A program made the translations under genes and the position numbers. The notes under the pieces are model-generated. The model did no database searches. It saw nothing but the letters and a program-made list of their open reading frames with translations, and was not told the DNA's origin. A stretch of DNA of 64,000 nucleotides from Thiobacillus thioparus DSM 505 (lineage in GTDB: Bacteria; Pseudomonadota; Gammaproteobacteria; Burkholderiales; Thiobacillaceae), in assembly GCF_000373385.1 (NCBI RefSeq), contig NZ_KB891316.1:434001-498000 (forward strand), given 5' to 3'. Shown piece after piece: positions 52,766 to 64,000 of this stretch (its first letter is position 1; each line of letters starts with the position of its first letter).

Positions 52766-54295
52766 ATGAAACTCAATCTGAACAAAAAACAGACCCTTTC
52801 CATTGCCGCTGTCCTGGGGATCGGCGTCGTGTTGGCCGGGCTGATTCTCGGCACGGGCAAGCAGCAGTCCGCAGACGACGGGCACGGGCAAGAAAGTCAT
52901 GCCGAAGCGTCGGGTCACGACGACGAAGAAGCGCACACGGCAGAAGCTAGTCCAGCCAAGGGCCCGCACGGCGGCAAGCTTTTTAACGACAACGGCTATG
53001 GGCTGGAAGTAACCATCTTTGAACAAGGCGTGCCGCCGGAGTTTCGCGTCTATCTCTACCGCGACGGCAAGCCGGTCGATCCGTCGTCAAGCCAGGTTGT
53101 CATTACGCTGCACCGCCTCGGGCGCGCGCCGGAGGCCATCCAGTTTGCCAAGGTAGGTGATTACCTCAAGAGCGACGCCGAGGTGGTCGAGCCGCATTCG
53201 TTCAAAGTGGAGATTGCCGCGCAGTCCGGAGGCAAGGCGTACCGCTTCGGCTACGACCAGATTGAAGCGCGGGTGAGCCTGAGCGATGTGCAGCTCAAGC
53301 AAAACGGCGTGAGCCTGCTGACTGCGGGCCCGGCACGGATCAATGCCGTGCTGCAACTAATCGGTGAGATTCGCCTGAACGAAGACCGCATGGTGCATGT
53401 GGTGCCTTTGCTGACCGGGGTGGTGGCGGCTTCGCCGGCCAATGCAGGTGACCTGGTGAAAAAAGGCCAACTGCTGGCGGTGATTTCCAGCCAGGCGCTG
53501 GCCGACCAGCGCAGCGAACTGCTGGCGGCACAAAAACGCCTGGCGCTGACGCGCACGACGTTTGAGCGGGAGAAGCAGTTGTGGGAAGAAAAAATCTCAG
53601 CCGAGCAGGACTACCTGCAAGCGAAGCATGCCATGCAGGAAGCCGAAATTGCCATGCAGAACGCGCGGCAGAAGCTGGCGTCGCTGGGTGGCGCGGGACA
53701 ACCGGGCGGCGCGCTGACGCGCTACGAAATCCGCGCGCCGATCGACGGCGTGGTGGTCGAAAAACACCTCTCGCTGGGCGAAGCCGTGCAGGGCGACGCG
53801 AAGATTTTCGTTATCGCCGATTTGTCCACGGTGTGGGTGGACATGACGGTCGCGGCCAAGGACCTCGGTGCAGTCAGGCCCGGCCAGAAAGCTGACATCC
53901 AGGCCACAGCGTTTGCGGCGCGGGGCAGCGGCACGATTTCCTATGTTGGCGCGCTGGTCGGCGAAGCGACGCGCGCGGCCACCGCGCGGGTGGTGTTGCC
54001 TAATCCGAACGGGGTCTGGCGCCCGGGCTTGCAGGTCAAGGTACAGCTGGTCACCGGCTCGGTCGAGGTGCCGGTCGCGGTGGCCGCTGAAGCCATTCAG
54101 AGCGTGCGTGACTGGACGGTGGTGTTCGGACGCTACGGCAACGATCTGGAAGCGCGCCCGCTGGAACTCGGGCGCAGCGACGGCAAGTTCATCGAGGTCG
54201 TCAGCGGGCTGAATGCGGGCGAAGTGTATGCCGCGACGAACAGCTTCCTGATCAAGGCCGATCTGGAAAAATCCGGCGCGAGCCATAACCACTAG
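52766..54295 (+). CDS. czcB: CzcB-type periplasmic adaptor of heavy-metal efflux
   Basis: A 509-residue membrane-fusion protein: N-terminal membrane anchor (LSIAAVLGIGVVLAGLILGT), a His/Glu/Asp-rich metal-binding segment (GHGQESHAEASGHDDEEAH), an additional N-terminal domain typical of long CzcB/CusB forms, the barrel-sandwich (VVAASPANAGDLVKKGQLLAVI, YEIRAPIDGVVVEKHLSLGEAVQ) and helical hairpin. It ends in SHNH. It bridges CzcA and CzcC and may bind Zn/Co/Cd before export. Confidence 0.93.
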   Translation: MKLNLNKKQTLSIAAVLGIGVVLAGLILGTGKQQSADDGHGQESHAEASGHDDEEAHTAEASPAKGPHGGKLFNDNGYGLEVTIFEQGVPPEFRVYLYRDGKPVDPSSSQVVITLHRLGRAPEAIQFAKVGDYLKSDAEVVEPHSFKVEIAAQSGGKAYRFGYDQIEARVSLSDVQLKQNGVSLLTAGPARINAVLQLIGEIRLNEDRMVHVVPLLTGVVAASPANAGDLVKKGQLLAVISSQALADQRSELLAAQKRLALTRTTFEREKQLWEEKISAEQDYLQAKHAMQEAEIAMQNARQKLASLGGAGQPGGALTRYEIRAPIDGVVVEKHLSLGEAVQGDAKIFVIADLSTVWVDMTVAAKDLGAVRPGQKADIQATAFAARGSGTISYVGALVGEATRAATARVVLPNPNGVWRPGLQVKVQLVTGSVEVPVAVAAEAIQSVRDWTVVFGRYGNDLEARPLELGRSDGKFIEVVSGLNAGEVYAATNSFLIKADLEKSGASHNH

Positions 54296-54304
54296 GAGAC
54301 CCCG

Positions 54305-57811
<3,507 letters not shown>

Positions 57812-57853
57812 GCCAGCCTGTCCGATGGATCCACATCTTGAAAGAAGTTCGTA

Positions 57854-58243
57854 ATGAAACACTGGAAAATTTCCACTCTGTTCGCTCTGAGCCTGCTCAC
57901 CGGCTGCGCCTCTACGGATGTCGCGCTGTCGTCCGCCGACAAACCAGAGGCTGGTGCTGGCACATTAAAAATCGGCTGGTCGCGCTTTAGCAGCGTCCAG
58001 ATTCGCCTGGACGGCAAGATTTATGTTGGCGAATGGCGCGACAGCCGTTGCTTCACGCGAGAATGTTTGGGCGAGTTCAGGAATATCCAGAGGATATATC
58101 GTAAACATATTCGCAAAGGCGCTGCCGAACTTGTGGCTAAAGACAATACGTGCCTGAATTGCGAATGGGGCAGCCACGGTATGAAAGTAATCGGTGCCTG
58201 CAGGGCCGACGATGGCCGTGTATATCATCTGCAAGCGGGCTAA
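57854..58243 (+). CDS. Small putative lipoprotein of unknown function
   Basis: A 129-residue protein with signal peptide and lipobox (SLLTGCAS). The mature part is basic and contains four more cysteines (SRCFTRECLG and NTCLNCEWGSHGMKVIGAC), including a CxxC, so disulfides or metal binding in the periplasm are possible. It follows czcA by 42 bases on the same strand and could be the last gene of the czc cluster. I do not recognise its family. Confidence 0.7.
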   Translation: MKHWKISTLFALSLLTGCASTDVALSSADKPEAGAGTLKIGWSRFSSVQIRLDGKIYVGEWRDSRCFTRECLGEFRNIQRIYRKHIRKGAAELVAKDNTCLNCEWGSHGMKVIGACRADDGRVYHLQAG

Positions 58244-58411
58244 TTGCTGGTGTGCAATGCATAGCCGACCTGGGCCACGCAGTACGCCACCGGCGGCTCA
58301 GGCCGAATCAGACCCACTGCAAGTCGGCCCATATCACTGAAACAAGTGAAATAAGGCTTTGCCACTTGTCGTTGTGCCAAACTACCGCCCACCTCCCAAC
58401 AAGTCATCCCC

Positions 58412-58999
58412 ATGACCGACCGCCCCCGCTGCACCTGGTGCGGCACCGATCCGCTCTACTGCGCCTACCACGACGAGGAATGGGGCGTGCCGCTGCACGA
58501 CGAGCGCGCGCTGTTCGAATTCCTGATTCTGGAAGGCGCGCAGGCGGGCTTGTCGTGGTTCACCATCCTGAAGAAGCGTGAAGGCTACCGGCGCGCATTC
58601 GACAATTTCGACGCCGAGCGCATCGCGCGCTACGGCGAGGCGGACGTGGCGCGGCTGATGGCGGATGCGGGCATCGTGCGCAACCGGCTGAAGATCGAAT
58701 CGACGATTACCAATGCGCGCGCGACGCTGGCGCTGCGCGAGACGGCGGGCGGGCTGGATGCCTACTTCTGGAATTTCGTGGACGGCCGCCCCCTCTCCAA
58801 CGCGTGGAAAAACATCGGGCAGGTGCCGGCGAGCACGCCGCTGTCCGACACGATCAGCAAGGATCTGAAAAAACGCGGCTTCAAGTTCGTGGGCTCGACC
58901 ATCGTGTATGCGCACATGCAGGCCACGGGTATGGTCAACGACCATACGGTCGATTGCTTCCGCTATCGCGAGGTGGCCGGCGCGGCTCAGCGGAAGTAA
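58412..58999 (+). CDS. tag: DNA-3-methyladenine glycosylase I
   Basis: Tag excises 3-methyladenine from alkylated DNA. The 195-residue protein has the zinc-snap ligands (RCTWCGTDPLYCAYHDEEWG at the N-terminus, MVNDHTVDCFRY at the C-terminus) and the catalytic LILEGAQAGLSWFTIL with the helix-hairpin-helix region. Preceded by a 168-base spacer without obvious features; convergent with the AraC gene, overlapping it by 13 bases. Confidence 0.95.
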   Translation: MTDRPRCTWCGTDPLYCAYHDEEWGVPLHDERALFEFLILEGAQAGLSWFTILKKREGYRRAFDNFDAERIARYGEADVARLMADAGIVRNRLKIESTITNARATLALRETAGGLDAYFWNFVDGRPLSNAWKNIGQVPASTPLSDTISKDLKKRGFKFVGSTIVYAHMQATGMVNDHTVDCFRYREVAGAAQRK

Positions 59000-59757
59000 C
59001 CGCTGGGCGATGCGCCGAACTGGCGCTTGAACATGGTGGCGAAGGCGCTCGGGCTGTTGTAGCCCAGGTTGAGTGCGACGTCGACGACCTTCACGCCCGC
59101 GGCCAGTTGCTCCAGTGCAGTGATCAGGCGCGCCTGCTGGCGCCATTGGCCGAAGGTCATGCCGGTCTGGCGGGCGAAGCGGCGCTGGATGGTCTTGGCG
59201 TCGACGCCCAGGCGACCTGCCCAGTCGCCCAGCGTGGAGGCATCGTCGGGCGCATCGGCCAGGACGCGGCAGATGGTCAGCAAATCCGGATCGCTGGGCT
59301 GCGGCAGATGCAGCGGCAGGCTGGGCAGCACCGCCACTTCGTCGAGCAGCAACTGCATCAGGCGGCCGTCGCGCATATCCGGATCGTAGGGCTGCGCCAC
59401 CTCGATGGCCGCCAGGATCAGTTCACGCAACAGCGGCGAGATGCCGACCACCTGGCAGTCGGCCGGCAGGTTCGGGCTGGCGTCGGGACGGATGTAGACG
59501 GTGCGTATCTTCACGTCGCCAACCATGCGGATGCCATGCGGCTCGCGGGCCGGCACCCAGAGGCCGCGCGTGGGCGGCACCACCCATTGGTCGCCCCGGG
59601 CGGCAACCACCATGACGCCCTGGACAGCATGGATGAGCTGGGCGGTGGGGTGGCTGTGGCTGGGCACCACGTGGCCGGTGGGATAGTCGATGGCCTTGCC
59701 GGTGACGGGCATCCGGCCCTGGTCCAGGTCTTGGCCGCCGTGCAGGTGAATGTCCAT
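58987..59757 (-). CDS. AraC-family regulator (NimR-like)
   Basis: A 256-residue protein with an N-terminal cupin (HVVPSHSHPTAQLIHAVQGVMVV, then VPPTRGLWVPAREPHGI) and two C-terminal HTH motifs (LGDWAGRLGVDAKTIQRRFARQTGMTFGQWR in outline; VVDVALNLGYNSPSAFATMFKRQFG). The layout is that of NimR/YeaM-type regulators, which control a divergent exporter. The divergent neighbour here is an Fsr-type MFS exporter 87 bases away, the probable target. Confidence 0.9.
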   Translation of the reverse strand: MDIHLHGGQDLDQGRMPVTGKAIDYPTGHVVPSHSHPTAQLIHAVQGVMVVAARGDQWVVPPTRGLWVPAREPHGIRMVGDVKIRTVYIRPDASPNLPADCQVVGISPLLRELILAAIEVAQPYDPDMRDGRLMQLLLDEVAVLPSLPLHLPQPSDPDLLTICRVLADAPDDASTLGDWAGRLGVDAKTIQRRFARQTGMTFGQWRQQARLITALEQLAAGVKVVDVALNLGYNSPSAFATMFKRQFGASPSGYFR

Positions 59758-59844
59758 TTCGAAAAGGTCACTGCCTTATTTCAGTGAGACGGACAAGCAT
59801 CTTAGCCCTAAATTGACGGTTCGTTCATCCTCGAACCCTTCGCC

Positions 59845-61074
59845 ATGACGACCGCGCATTCCGACGCCGACCGCACCGCCTTCAAGGTACTGGGCGCGAT
59901 CAGCTTCTCGCATTTCCTCAACGACACGATGCAGTCGCTGCTGATCGCGAGCTATCCGCTGTTCAAGCATGAACTCGATCTCAGCTTCGCGCAGATCGGG
60001 CTCATCACGCTGGCCTTCCAGTTCACTGCCTCGCTGCTGCAACCGCTGGTGGGCGCGTATACCGACCGCCATCCGAAGCCGTTCTCGCTGTCGCTGGGCA
60101 TGGGCTTCACCCTGGCCGGGCTGCTGTTGCTGTCGCAGGCGACCACGTTTCCGCTGCTGCTGGCCGCGGCCGCGCTGATCGGCAGCGGCTCGTCGATCTT
60201 TCATCCGGAGGCCTCGCGGGTGGCGCGCATGGCCTCGGGCGGACGGCACGGCCTGGCGCAATCGATCTTCCAGGTCGGCGGCAACGCAGGCGCGGCCTTC
60301 GGCCCGCTACTCGCGGCCTGGGTCGTGCTGCCGCACGGCCAGAAAAGCCTGGCCGTATTTTCGCTTTTCGCGCTGCTGGCCATGATCGTGCTGGCGGGGG
60401 TCGGCATCTGGTACCGCGACCAGCATCGCAAGCCGAAAAAGGCCGCATCCGCCGCCAGCCACGACCTGCCGCGCGGCCGCGTGCTGCGCACGCTGGCGGT
60501 GCTGATGGCGCTGATGTTCTCGAAGTTCTTCTACCTGGCCAGCATCAGCAGCTATCTGATCTTCTACCTGATGCAGCACTACGGCATCGACGCGCAGGAA
60601 GCGCAGTACCACCTGTTCTACTTCCTGTTCGCGGTGGCGGCGGGCACGCTGCTGGGTGGGCCGATCGGCGACCGCATCGGCCGCAAGCGGGTGATCTGGC
60701 TGTCCATCCTGGGCGTGGCGCCGTTCACGCTGGCGCTGCCCTACGTGGGGCTGGCCGCGTCGGCGGGGCTGACGCTAGTCATCGGCTTCATGCTGGCCTC
60801 GGCTTTCCCGGCCATGGTGGTCTACGCGCAGGAACTGATGCCGGGCAAGGTCGGCACCGTGTCGGGGCTGTTCTTCGGATTGGCCTTCGGCCTGGCCGGG
60901 ATCGGCGCGGCCGTGCTGGGCGGGCTGGCCGACCGCTGGGGCATCGAAACGGTCTACATGCTGTGTTCGTTCCTGCCGCTGATCGGCCTACTGGCGGTGT
61001 TCCTGCCTGACCTGCGCAGTCAGGCAGGCGCCGTGCGGGCGACTCCCATGCCGGCCACGATTCCGGTCAAATGA
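59845..61074 (+). CDS. Fsr-type MFS exporter (fosmidomycin-resistance family)
   Basis: A 409-residue 12-span MFS transporter matching the Fsr group: ISFSHFLNDTMQSLLIASYPLFK near the N-terminus, FQFTASLLQPLVGAYTDRHPKP, GSGSSIFHPEASRVARMASGGRHGLAQSIFQVGGNAG in outline and LGGPIGDRIGRKRVIW between repeats. Members export fosmidomycin or other compounds; the natural substrate is unknown. It is divergent from the AraC regulator and convergent with the DUF1697 gene. Confidence 0.88.
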   Translation: MTTAHSDADRTAFKVLGAISFSHFLNDTMQSLLIASYPLFKHELDLSFAQIGLITLAFQFTASLLQPLVGAYTDRHPKPFSLSLGMGFTLAGLLLLSQATTFPLLLAAAALIGSGSSIFHPEASRVARMASGGRHGLAQSIFQVGGNAGAAFGPLLAAWVVLPHGQKSLAVFSLFALLAMIVLAGVGIWYRDQHRKPKKAASAASHDLPRGRVLRTLAVLMALMFSKFFYLASISSYLIFYLMQHYGIDAQEAQYHLFYFLFAVAAGTLLGGPIGDRIGRKRVIWLSILGVAPFTLALPYVGLAASAGLTLVIGFMLASAFPAMVVYAQELMPGKVGTVSGLFFGLAFGLAGIGAAVLGGLADRWGIETVYMLCSFLPLIGLLAVFLPDLRSQAGAVRATPMPATIPVK

Positions 61075-61133
61075 CGCAGGCCGGGTCTTCGCTCATCCGG
61101 AAAAACCGGTACGACTGACAGTCCAGGCCGGCG

Positions 61134-61673
61134 CTAGGCAGCGCGCGCCAGCTCGCCGAGTTTGCGCACGGTGTTCCAGTTGCGGCTGGTCATCGGCACG
61201 CCCAGCAGACGTTCCAGGGCGGCAGCGAGCTTGGATCGGCCGATGCCGTCCGGCGCATGCAGGTAGAGCACGTCGTCCGCCAGCTGAAAACGTTCGCTCG
61301 CAGCCCGGAGTTTTTCCAGGCCCTCGAGATTGGGCTGGGGCGGAACGGTTGCGAGGAAATTCACATACAGGGTGCCGGGCACGGACTCCGCTTCAGGATA
61401 GGGATTGCCCTGGATCACCTGTTCCAGCGTCGGCATATCGAGCAGCCGCACCCAGGGTTCGAAGCCGTGGCTTTTGCCGATGGCAGTGCCGATTTTTTTC
61501 GACAGCAGCGCAGGATCGACAGCCTTGCCCTGGAATACCACGTTGCCGCTCTGAATGTAGGTCGCGATACCTTGCAGACCGAGCCCTTCCAGCACTACTG
61601 CCAGTTCTTTCATCGGCAGTTTGTTGTTTCCGCCAACGTTGATGCCGCGAAAGAGTGCGATATACGTTTTCAT
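61134..61673 (-). CDS. DUF1697 family protein
   Basis: A 179-residue protein of the DUF1697 family, recognised from the start TYIALFRGINVGGNNKLPMKEL, YIQSGNVVFQG and the ending LLGVPMTSRNWNTVRKL. Biochemical role is unknown. It lies 41 bases downstream of trpE on the same strand, in the place where trpG is found in many relatives, so it may be co-transcribed with gph-trpE. Confidence 0.9.
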   Translation of the reverse strand: MKTYIALFRGINVGGNNKLPMKELAVVLEGLGLQGIATYIQSGNVVFQGKAVDPALLSKKIGTAIGKSHGFEPWVRLLDMPTLEQVIQGNPYPEAESVPGTLYVNFLATVPPQPNLEGLEKLRAASERFQLADDVLYLHAPDGIGRSKLAAALERLLGVPMTSRNWNTVRKLGELARAA

Positions 61674-61714
61674 CGCGTTGCCTCACCCGAGCGCCCGGCC
61701 GGGCCGGGTTCGCG

Positions 61715-63193
61715 CTAGTCGACCGCTTCTCCGCCGAAGCGCGCCTGGGCAAGCTCGGCGGCACGCACGACGGCACGGGCCTTGTTGAGCGTTTCCATCC
61801 ATTCGTTGTCGGGCACCGAATCGGCGACGATGCCGGCGCCGGCCTGGGCGTAGAGCATGCCGTCCTTGACCACGGCCGTGCGGATGGCGATCGCCAGATC
61901 CATGTCGCCATTGAATCCCAGGTAACCCACCGCGCCGGCGTAGATGCCGCGCTTGCTCGGTTCGAGTTCGTCGATGATTTCCATCGCCCGCACCTTGGGC
62001 GCACCCGACACCGTGCCGGCCGGGAAACTGGCGCGCAGCACGTCGAGCGCGGTGAGGCCGGGCTTCAGCTTGCCTTCGACGTTGGACACGATGTGCATGA
62101 CGTGCGAGTAGCGCTCGATCTGCATGTTCTCGGTGACCTTGACGCTGCCGGTGACGGCGACACGACCGGTGTCGTTGCGGCCCAGGTCGAGCAGTTGCAG
62201 ATGCTCGGCGCATTCCTTGGGATCGGCCAGCAGTTCCTCGGCCAGGCGCTGGTCGTCCTCGCGCGTGAGTCCGCGGGGGCGTGTGCCGGCGATGGGGCGC
62301 AAAGTGACAAGGTCGCTTTCGAGCCGCACCAGGATTTCCGGCGACGAACCGACGACGTGGAACCCGCCGAGATCGTAGAAGAACATGTAGGGCGAAGGAT
62401 TCAGACTGCGCAGGGCGCGGTACAACGACAGCGGCGAGGCGGCGAACGGGCGCGCCATGCGCTGCGAGAGCACCACCTGCATGACGTCGCCTGCAGCGAT
62501 GTAATCCTTGGCCTTCTGCACCGCCGCCTTGAATTCGGTCTCGCCGAATTCCGAACTCGGCTCTGCCGTATCCGCAACAGGTTCGGCCGGCACGATCACC
62601 GGTGCGCTCAGTTTGTCGGTCAGCTCGGCCAGGCGCAGATGCCCTTGCGCATACGCATCTGCCTGCATCGGGTCGGCATGCGTGACGAGATAGAGTTTGC
62701 CGGCGAGGTTGTCGAACACAGCGAGCTCCTCGGTCAGCATCAGGAGAATGTCCGGCGTGTGCAGCACATCGTCCTTGCGTGTATCGGCAAGGCGTTTCTC
62801 GATGTAGCGGATGGTGTCGTAGCCGAAATAGCCGGCCAGTCCGCCGGTAAAGCGCGGCAGTCCTGCCACCGGCGCGGCCTTGAAGCGCGCCTGGAACTCG
62901 GCGACGAAAGCCAGCGGATCGGGCAGGTTGTATTCCTCGATCACCTTGCCGTCGGTTTCCACCGTCAGCAGATGGGCGCGCACGCGGATCACGGTGCGCG
63001 CCGGCAGGCCGATGAAGGAATAGCGCCCGAAGCGCTCGCCGCCCACCACCGATTCGAGCAGATAGGTGTAGGGCGCGTTGGCCAACTTGAGATACACCGA
63101 CAGTGGCGTTTCCAAGTCGCCGGGCAGTTCGCGCACCAGCGGAATGCGGTTGTAGCCCTGACGGGCGAGGCCGAAAAAGTCTTGTTCAGTCAT
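61715..63193 (-). CDS. trpE: Anthranilate synthase component I
   Basis: TrpE converts chorismate to anthranilate with ammonia from TrpG. The 492-residue protein has the N-terminal Trp-binding region ([18 protein letters not shown]), and the catalytic core [49 protein letters not shown] and [18 protein letters not shown]. It is followed by a DUF1697 gene rather than trpG. Upstream is gph, as usual in betaproteobacteria. Confidence 0.97.
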   Translation of the reverse strand: MTEQDFFGLARQGYNRIPLVRELPGDLETPLSVYLKLANAPYTYLLESVVGGERFGRYSFIGLPARTVIRVRAHLLTVETDGKVIEEYNLPDPLAFVAEFQARFKAAPVAGLPRFTGGLAGYFGYDTIRYIEKRLADTRKDDVLHTPDILLMLTEELAVFDNLAGKLYLVTHADPMQADAYAQGHLRLAELTDKLSAPVIVPAEPVADTAEPSSEFGETEFKAAVQKAKDYIAAGDVMQVVLSQRMARPFAASPLSLYRALRSLNPSPYMFFYDLGGFHVVGSSPEILVRLESDLVTLRPIAGTRPRGLTREDDQRLAEELLADPKECAEHLQLLDLGRNDTGRVAVTGSVKVTENMQIERYSHVMHIVSNVEGKLKPGLTALDVLRASFPAGTVSGAPKVRAMEIIDELEPSKRGIYAGAVGYLGFNGDMDLAIAIRTAVVKDGMLYAQAGAGIVADSVPDNEWMETLNKARAVVRAAELAQARFGGEAVD

Positions 63194-63286
63194 GGAGAGT
63201 CCGTGAAAAAGTGAATGGCAAAAAGGCGAAACGTGCGGATGCGTTCCACCTTCACCATCGCCTGTCGTTCACGGCGCCCCCCATGA

Positions 63287-63970
63287 TCAGACTGCCTTCA
63301 CCACCATCTTGGCTGCCTCAGCCAGGCTCGGCACCACGGCATCCAGGTCGAGTTCGGTCACCGGGCGGCCGCGATTGTAGCCGTAGGGTACGCAGAACAC
63401 TGCGCTGCCGGCGGCACGCGCGGCCTGGGTGTCGTTGAGCGAGTCGCCGATCAGCAGCAGATCGGTCGGTTTGATCTTGAACACCTCGCAGGCATGCAGC
63501 AAGGGCAGCGGGTCGGGCTTGCGCTTCGGCAGCGTGTCGCCGGACAGGATCAGCTCGAAATAATCGAACAGTCCCGTGTCCTTCAGCAGCGGATGGGTGA
63601 ACGCTTCGGCCTTGTTGGTGATGCAGGCCACGTGCAGCCCCATCGCCTTGAGTGCCTGCAGGCCTTCGACCACGCCGGGGAAAGGGCGGGAGTGCAGGGA
63701 CACGTGGGCGCTGTAATGCTTGTTGTACGAAGCGATGGCTTTCTCGAACAGCGCCGCATCCGGCTCGGCGTCCATGTCACCGGTCAGCACGCGCTTGACC
63801 AGCCGCGACACGCCGTTGCCGATGTAGGTGACGATCGTGCCCTGCGACGGACACGACAGGCCGAGTTCGGCCATCATCAGTTCGGCGGCGTAGGCCAGAT
63901 CGGGCGCGGTATCGAGAAGGGTGCCGTCGAGATCGATGACGACGGCTTTGATTGCAATTGGGAAATTCAT
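63287..63970 (-). CDS. gph: Phosphoglycolate phosphatase
   Basis: A 227-residue HAD hydrolase that removes 2-phosphoglycolate, a product of Rubisco oxygenation or DNA repair. HAD motifs: VVIDLDGTLLDTAPDL, CITNKAEAF (motif II), KRKPDPLPLLHA (motif III) and LLIGDSLNDTQAARAAG (motif IV). Precedes trpE on the same strand, 93 bases apart. A REP-like repeat begins directly upstream at the window edge. Confidence 0.95.
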   Translation of the reverse strand: MNFPIAIKAVVIDLDGTLLDTAPDLAYAAELMMAELGLSCPSQGTIVTYIGNGVSRLVKRVLTGDMDAEPDAALFEKAIASYNKHYSAHVSLHSRPFPGVVEGLQALKAMGLHVACITNKAEAFTHPLLKDTGLFDYFELILSGDTLPKRKPDPLPLLHACEVFKIKPTDLLLIGDSLNDTQAARAAGSAVFCVPYGYNRGRPVTELDLDAVVPSLAEAAKMVVKAV

Positions 63971-63973
63971 TTT

Positions 63974-64000
63974 GGGTAAGTAGTGAGTGGTGAGCAGTGA
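63974..64000. repeat. REP-like intergenic repeat, partial copy D (window edge)
   Basis: GTAAGTAGTGAGTGGTGAGCAGTGA at the right edge resembles one arm of the intergenic inverted-repeat family seen at 381-470, 20342-20398 and 22305-22362; the other arm would lie beyond the window. Confidence 0.55.

Overview
The window reads as high-GC chromosome from a facultatively anaerobic, probably denitrifying and sulfur-oxidising betaproteobacterium of the Thiobacillus / Hydrogenophilales type. This is inferred from gene content: class III ribonucleotide reductase, the O2-independent ubiquinone genes ubiT/U/V, nitric-oxide-type stress genes, a DsrC-like protein, sulfide:quinone oxidoreductase, a YeeE/YedE thiosulfate-type transporter, and typical betaproteobacterial orders (glyA-nrdR-ribD, ruvC-ruvA-ruvB-ybgC-tolQRAB-pal-cpoB, gph-trpE, trpGDC). 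No insertion sequence, CRISPR array, rRNA or prophage was seen. One tRNA (Lys, TTT) is present.

Layout. 0-2.8 kb: glyA 3' end, nrdR, ribD and a methyltransferase on the + strand. 2.8-5.7 kb: the anaerobic ribonucleotide reductase operon on the - strand, with the glycyl-radical tail encoded by its own small gene and two NrdR-box-like sites in front. 5.8-10.9 kb: an apparent NO/anaerobic stress neighbourhood (hemerythrin, two DUF2249 proteins, two polytopic His-containing membrane proteins, a DsrC-like protein, a YIP1 protein, a MarR regulator). Two of its promoters share an NsrR-like motif. 11.3-17.6 kb: a nitronate-monooxygenase homologue, then a - strand operon (second NMO homologue, YhcC radical SAM, ubiU, ubiV, queD, ubiT). 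17.7-22.3 kb: riboflavin genes, nusB, thiL, pgpA, pncC. 22.3-24.9 kb: a WYL-domain regulator divergent from recA-recX, with a large imperfect palindrome embracing the recA promoter. 25-26.3 kb: decayed pilin / pilin-glycosylation locus and tRNA-Lys. 26.3-38.9 kb: thiosulfate-type transporter, then one long - strand run yebC-ruvC-ruvA-(GGDEF)-ruvB-ybgC-tolQRAB-pal-cpoB-queE-queC. 39-42.9 kb: ROK kinase, NDH-2, YjgR-type ATPase. 42.9-45.3 kb: trpG-trpD-trpC. 61.7-64 kb: gph-trpE.

Between trpE and trpG lies about 16 kb of accessory genes: a diheme cytochrome c, an outer-membrane cytochrome-porin fusion, sulfide:quinone oxidoreductase facing a FisR-like sigma54 activator, a Czc-type heavy-metal RND efflux cluster containing a frameshifted PII-like gene, tag, an AraC regulator with an Fsr-type exporter, and a DUF1697 protein.

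The most notable signals are the WYL regulator/recA promoter palindrome, the split glycyl-radical reductase, the FisR-SQR-cytochrome module with a near-consensus sigma54 promoter, the paired NsrR-like sites, an intergenic inverted-repeat family whose copies often contain the upstream gene's stop codon, and the pilin/ligase deletion fusion. All functional statements come from reading the sequence and recalling families; no database search was run.
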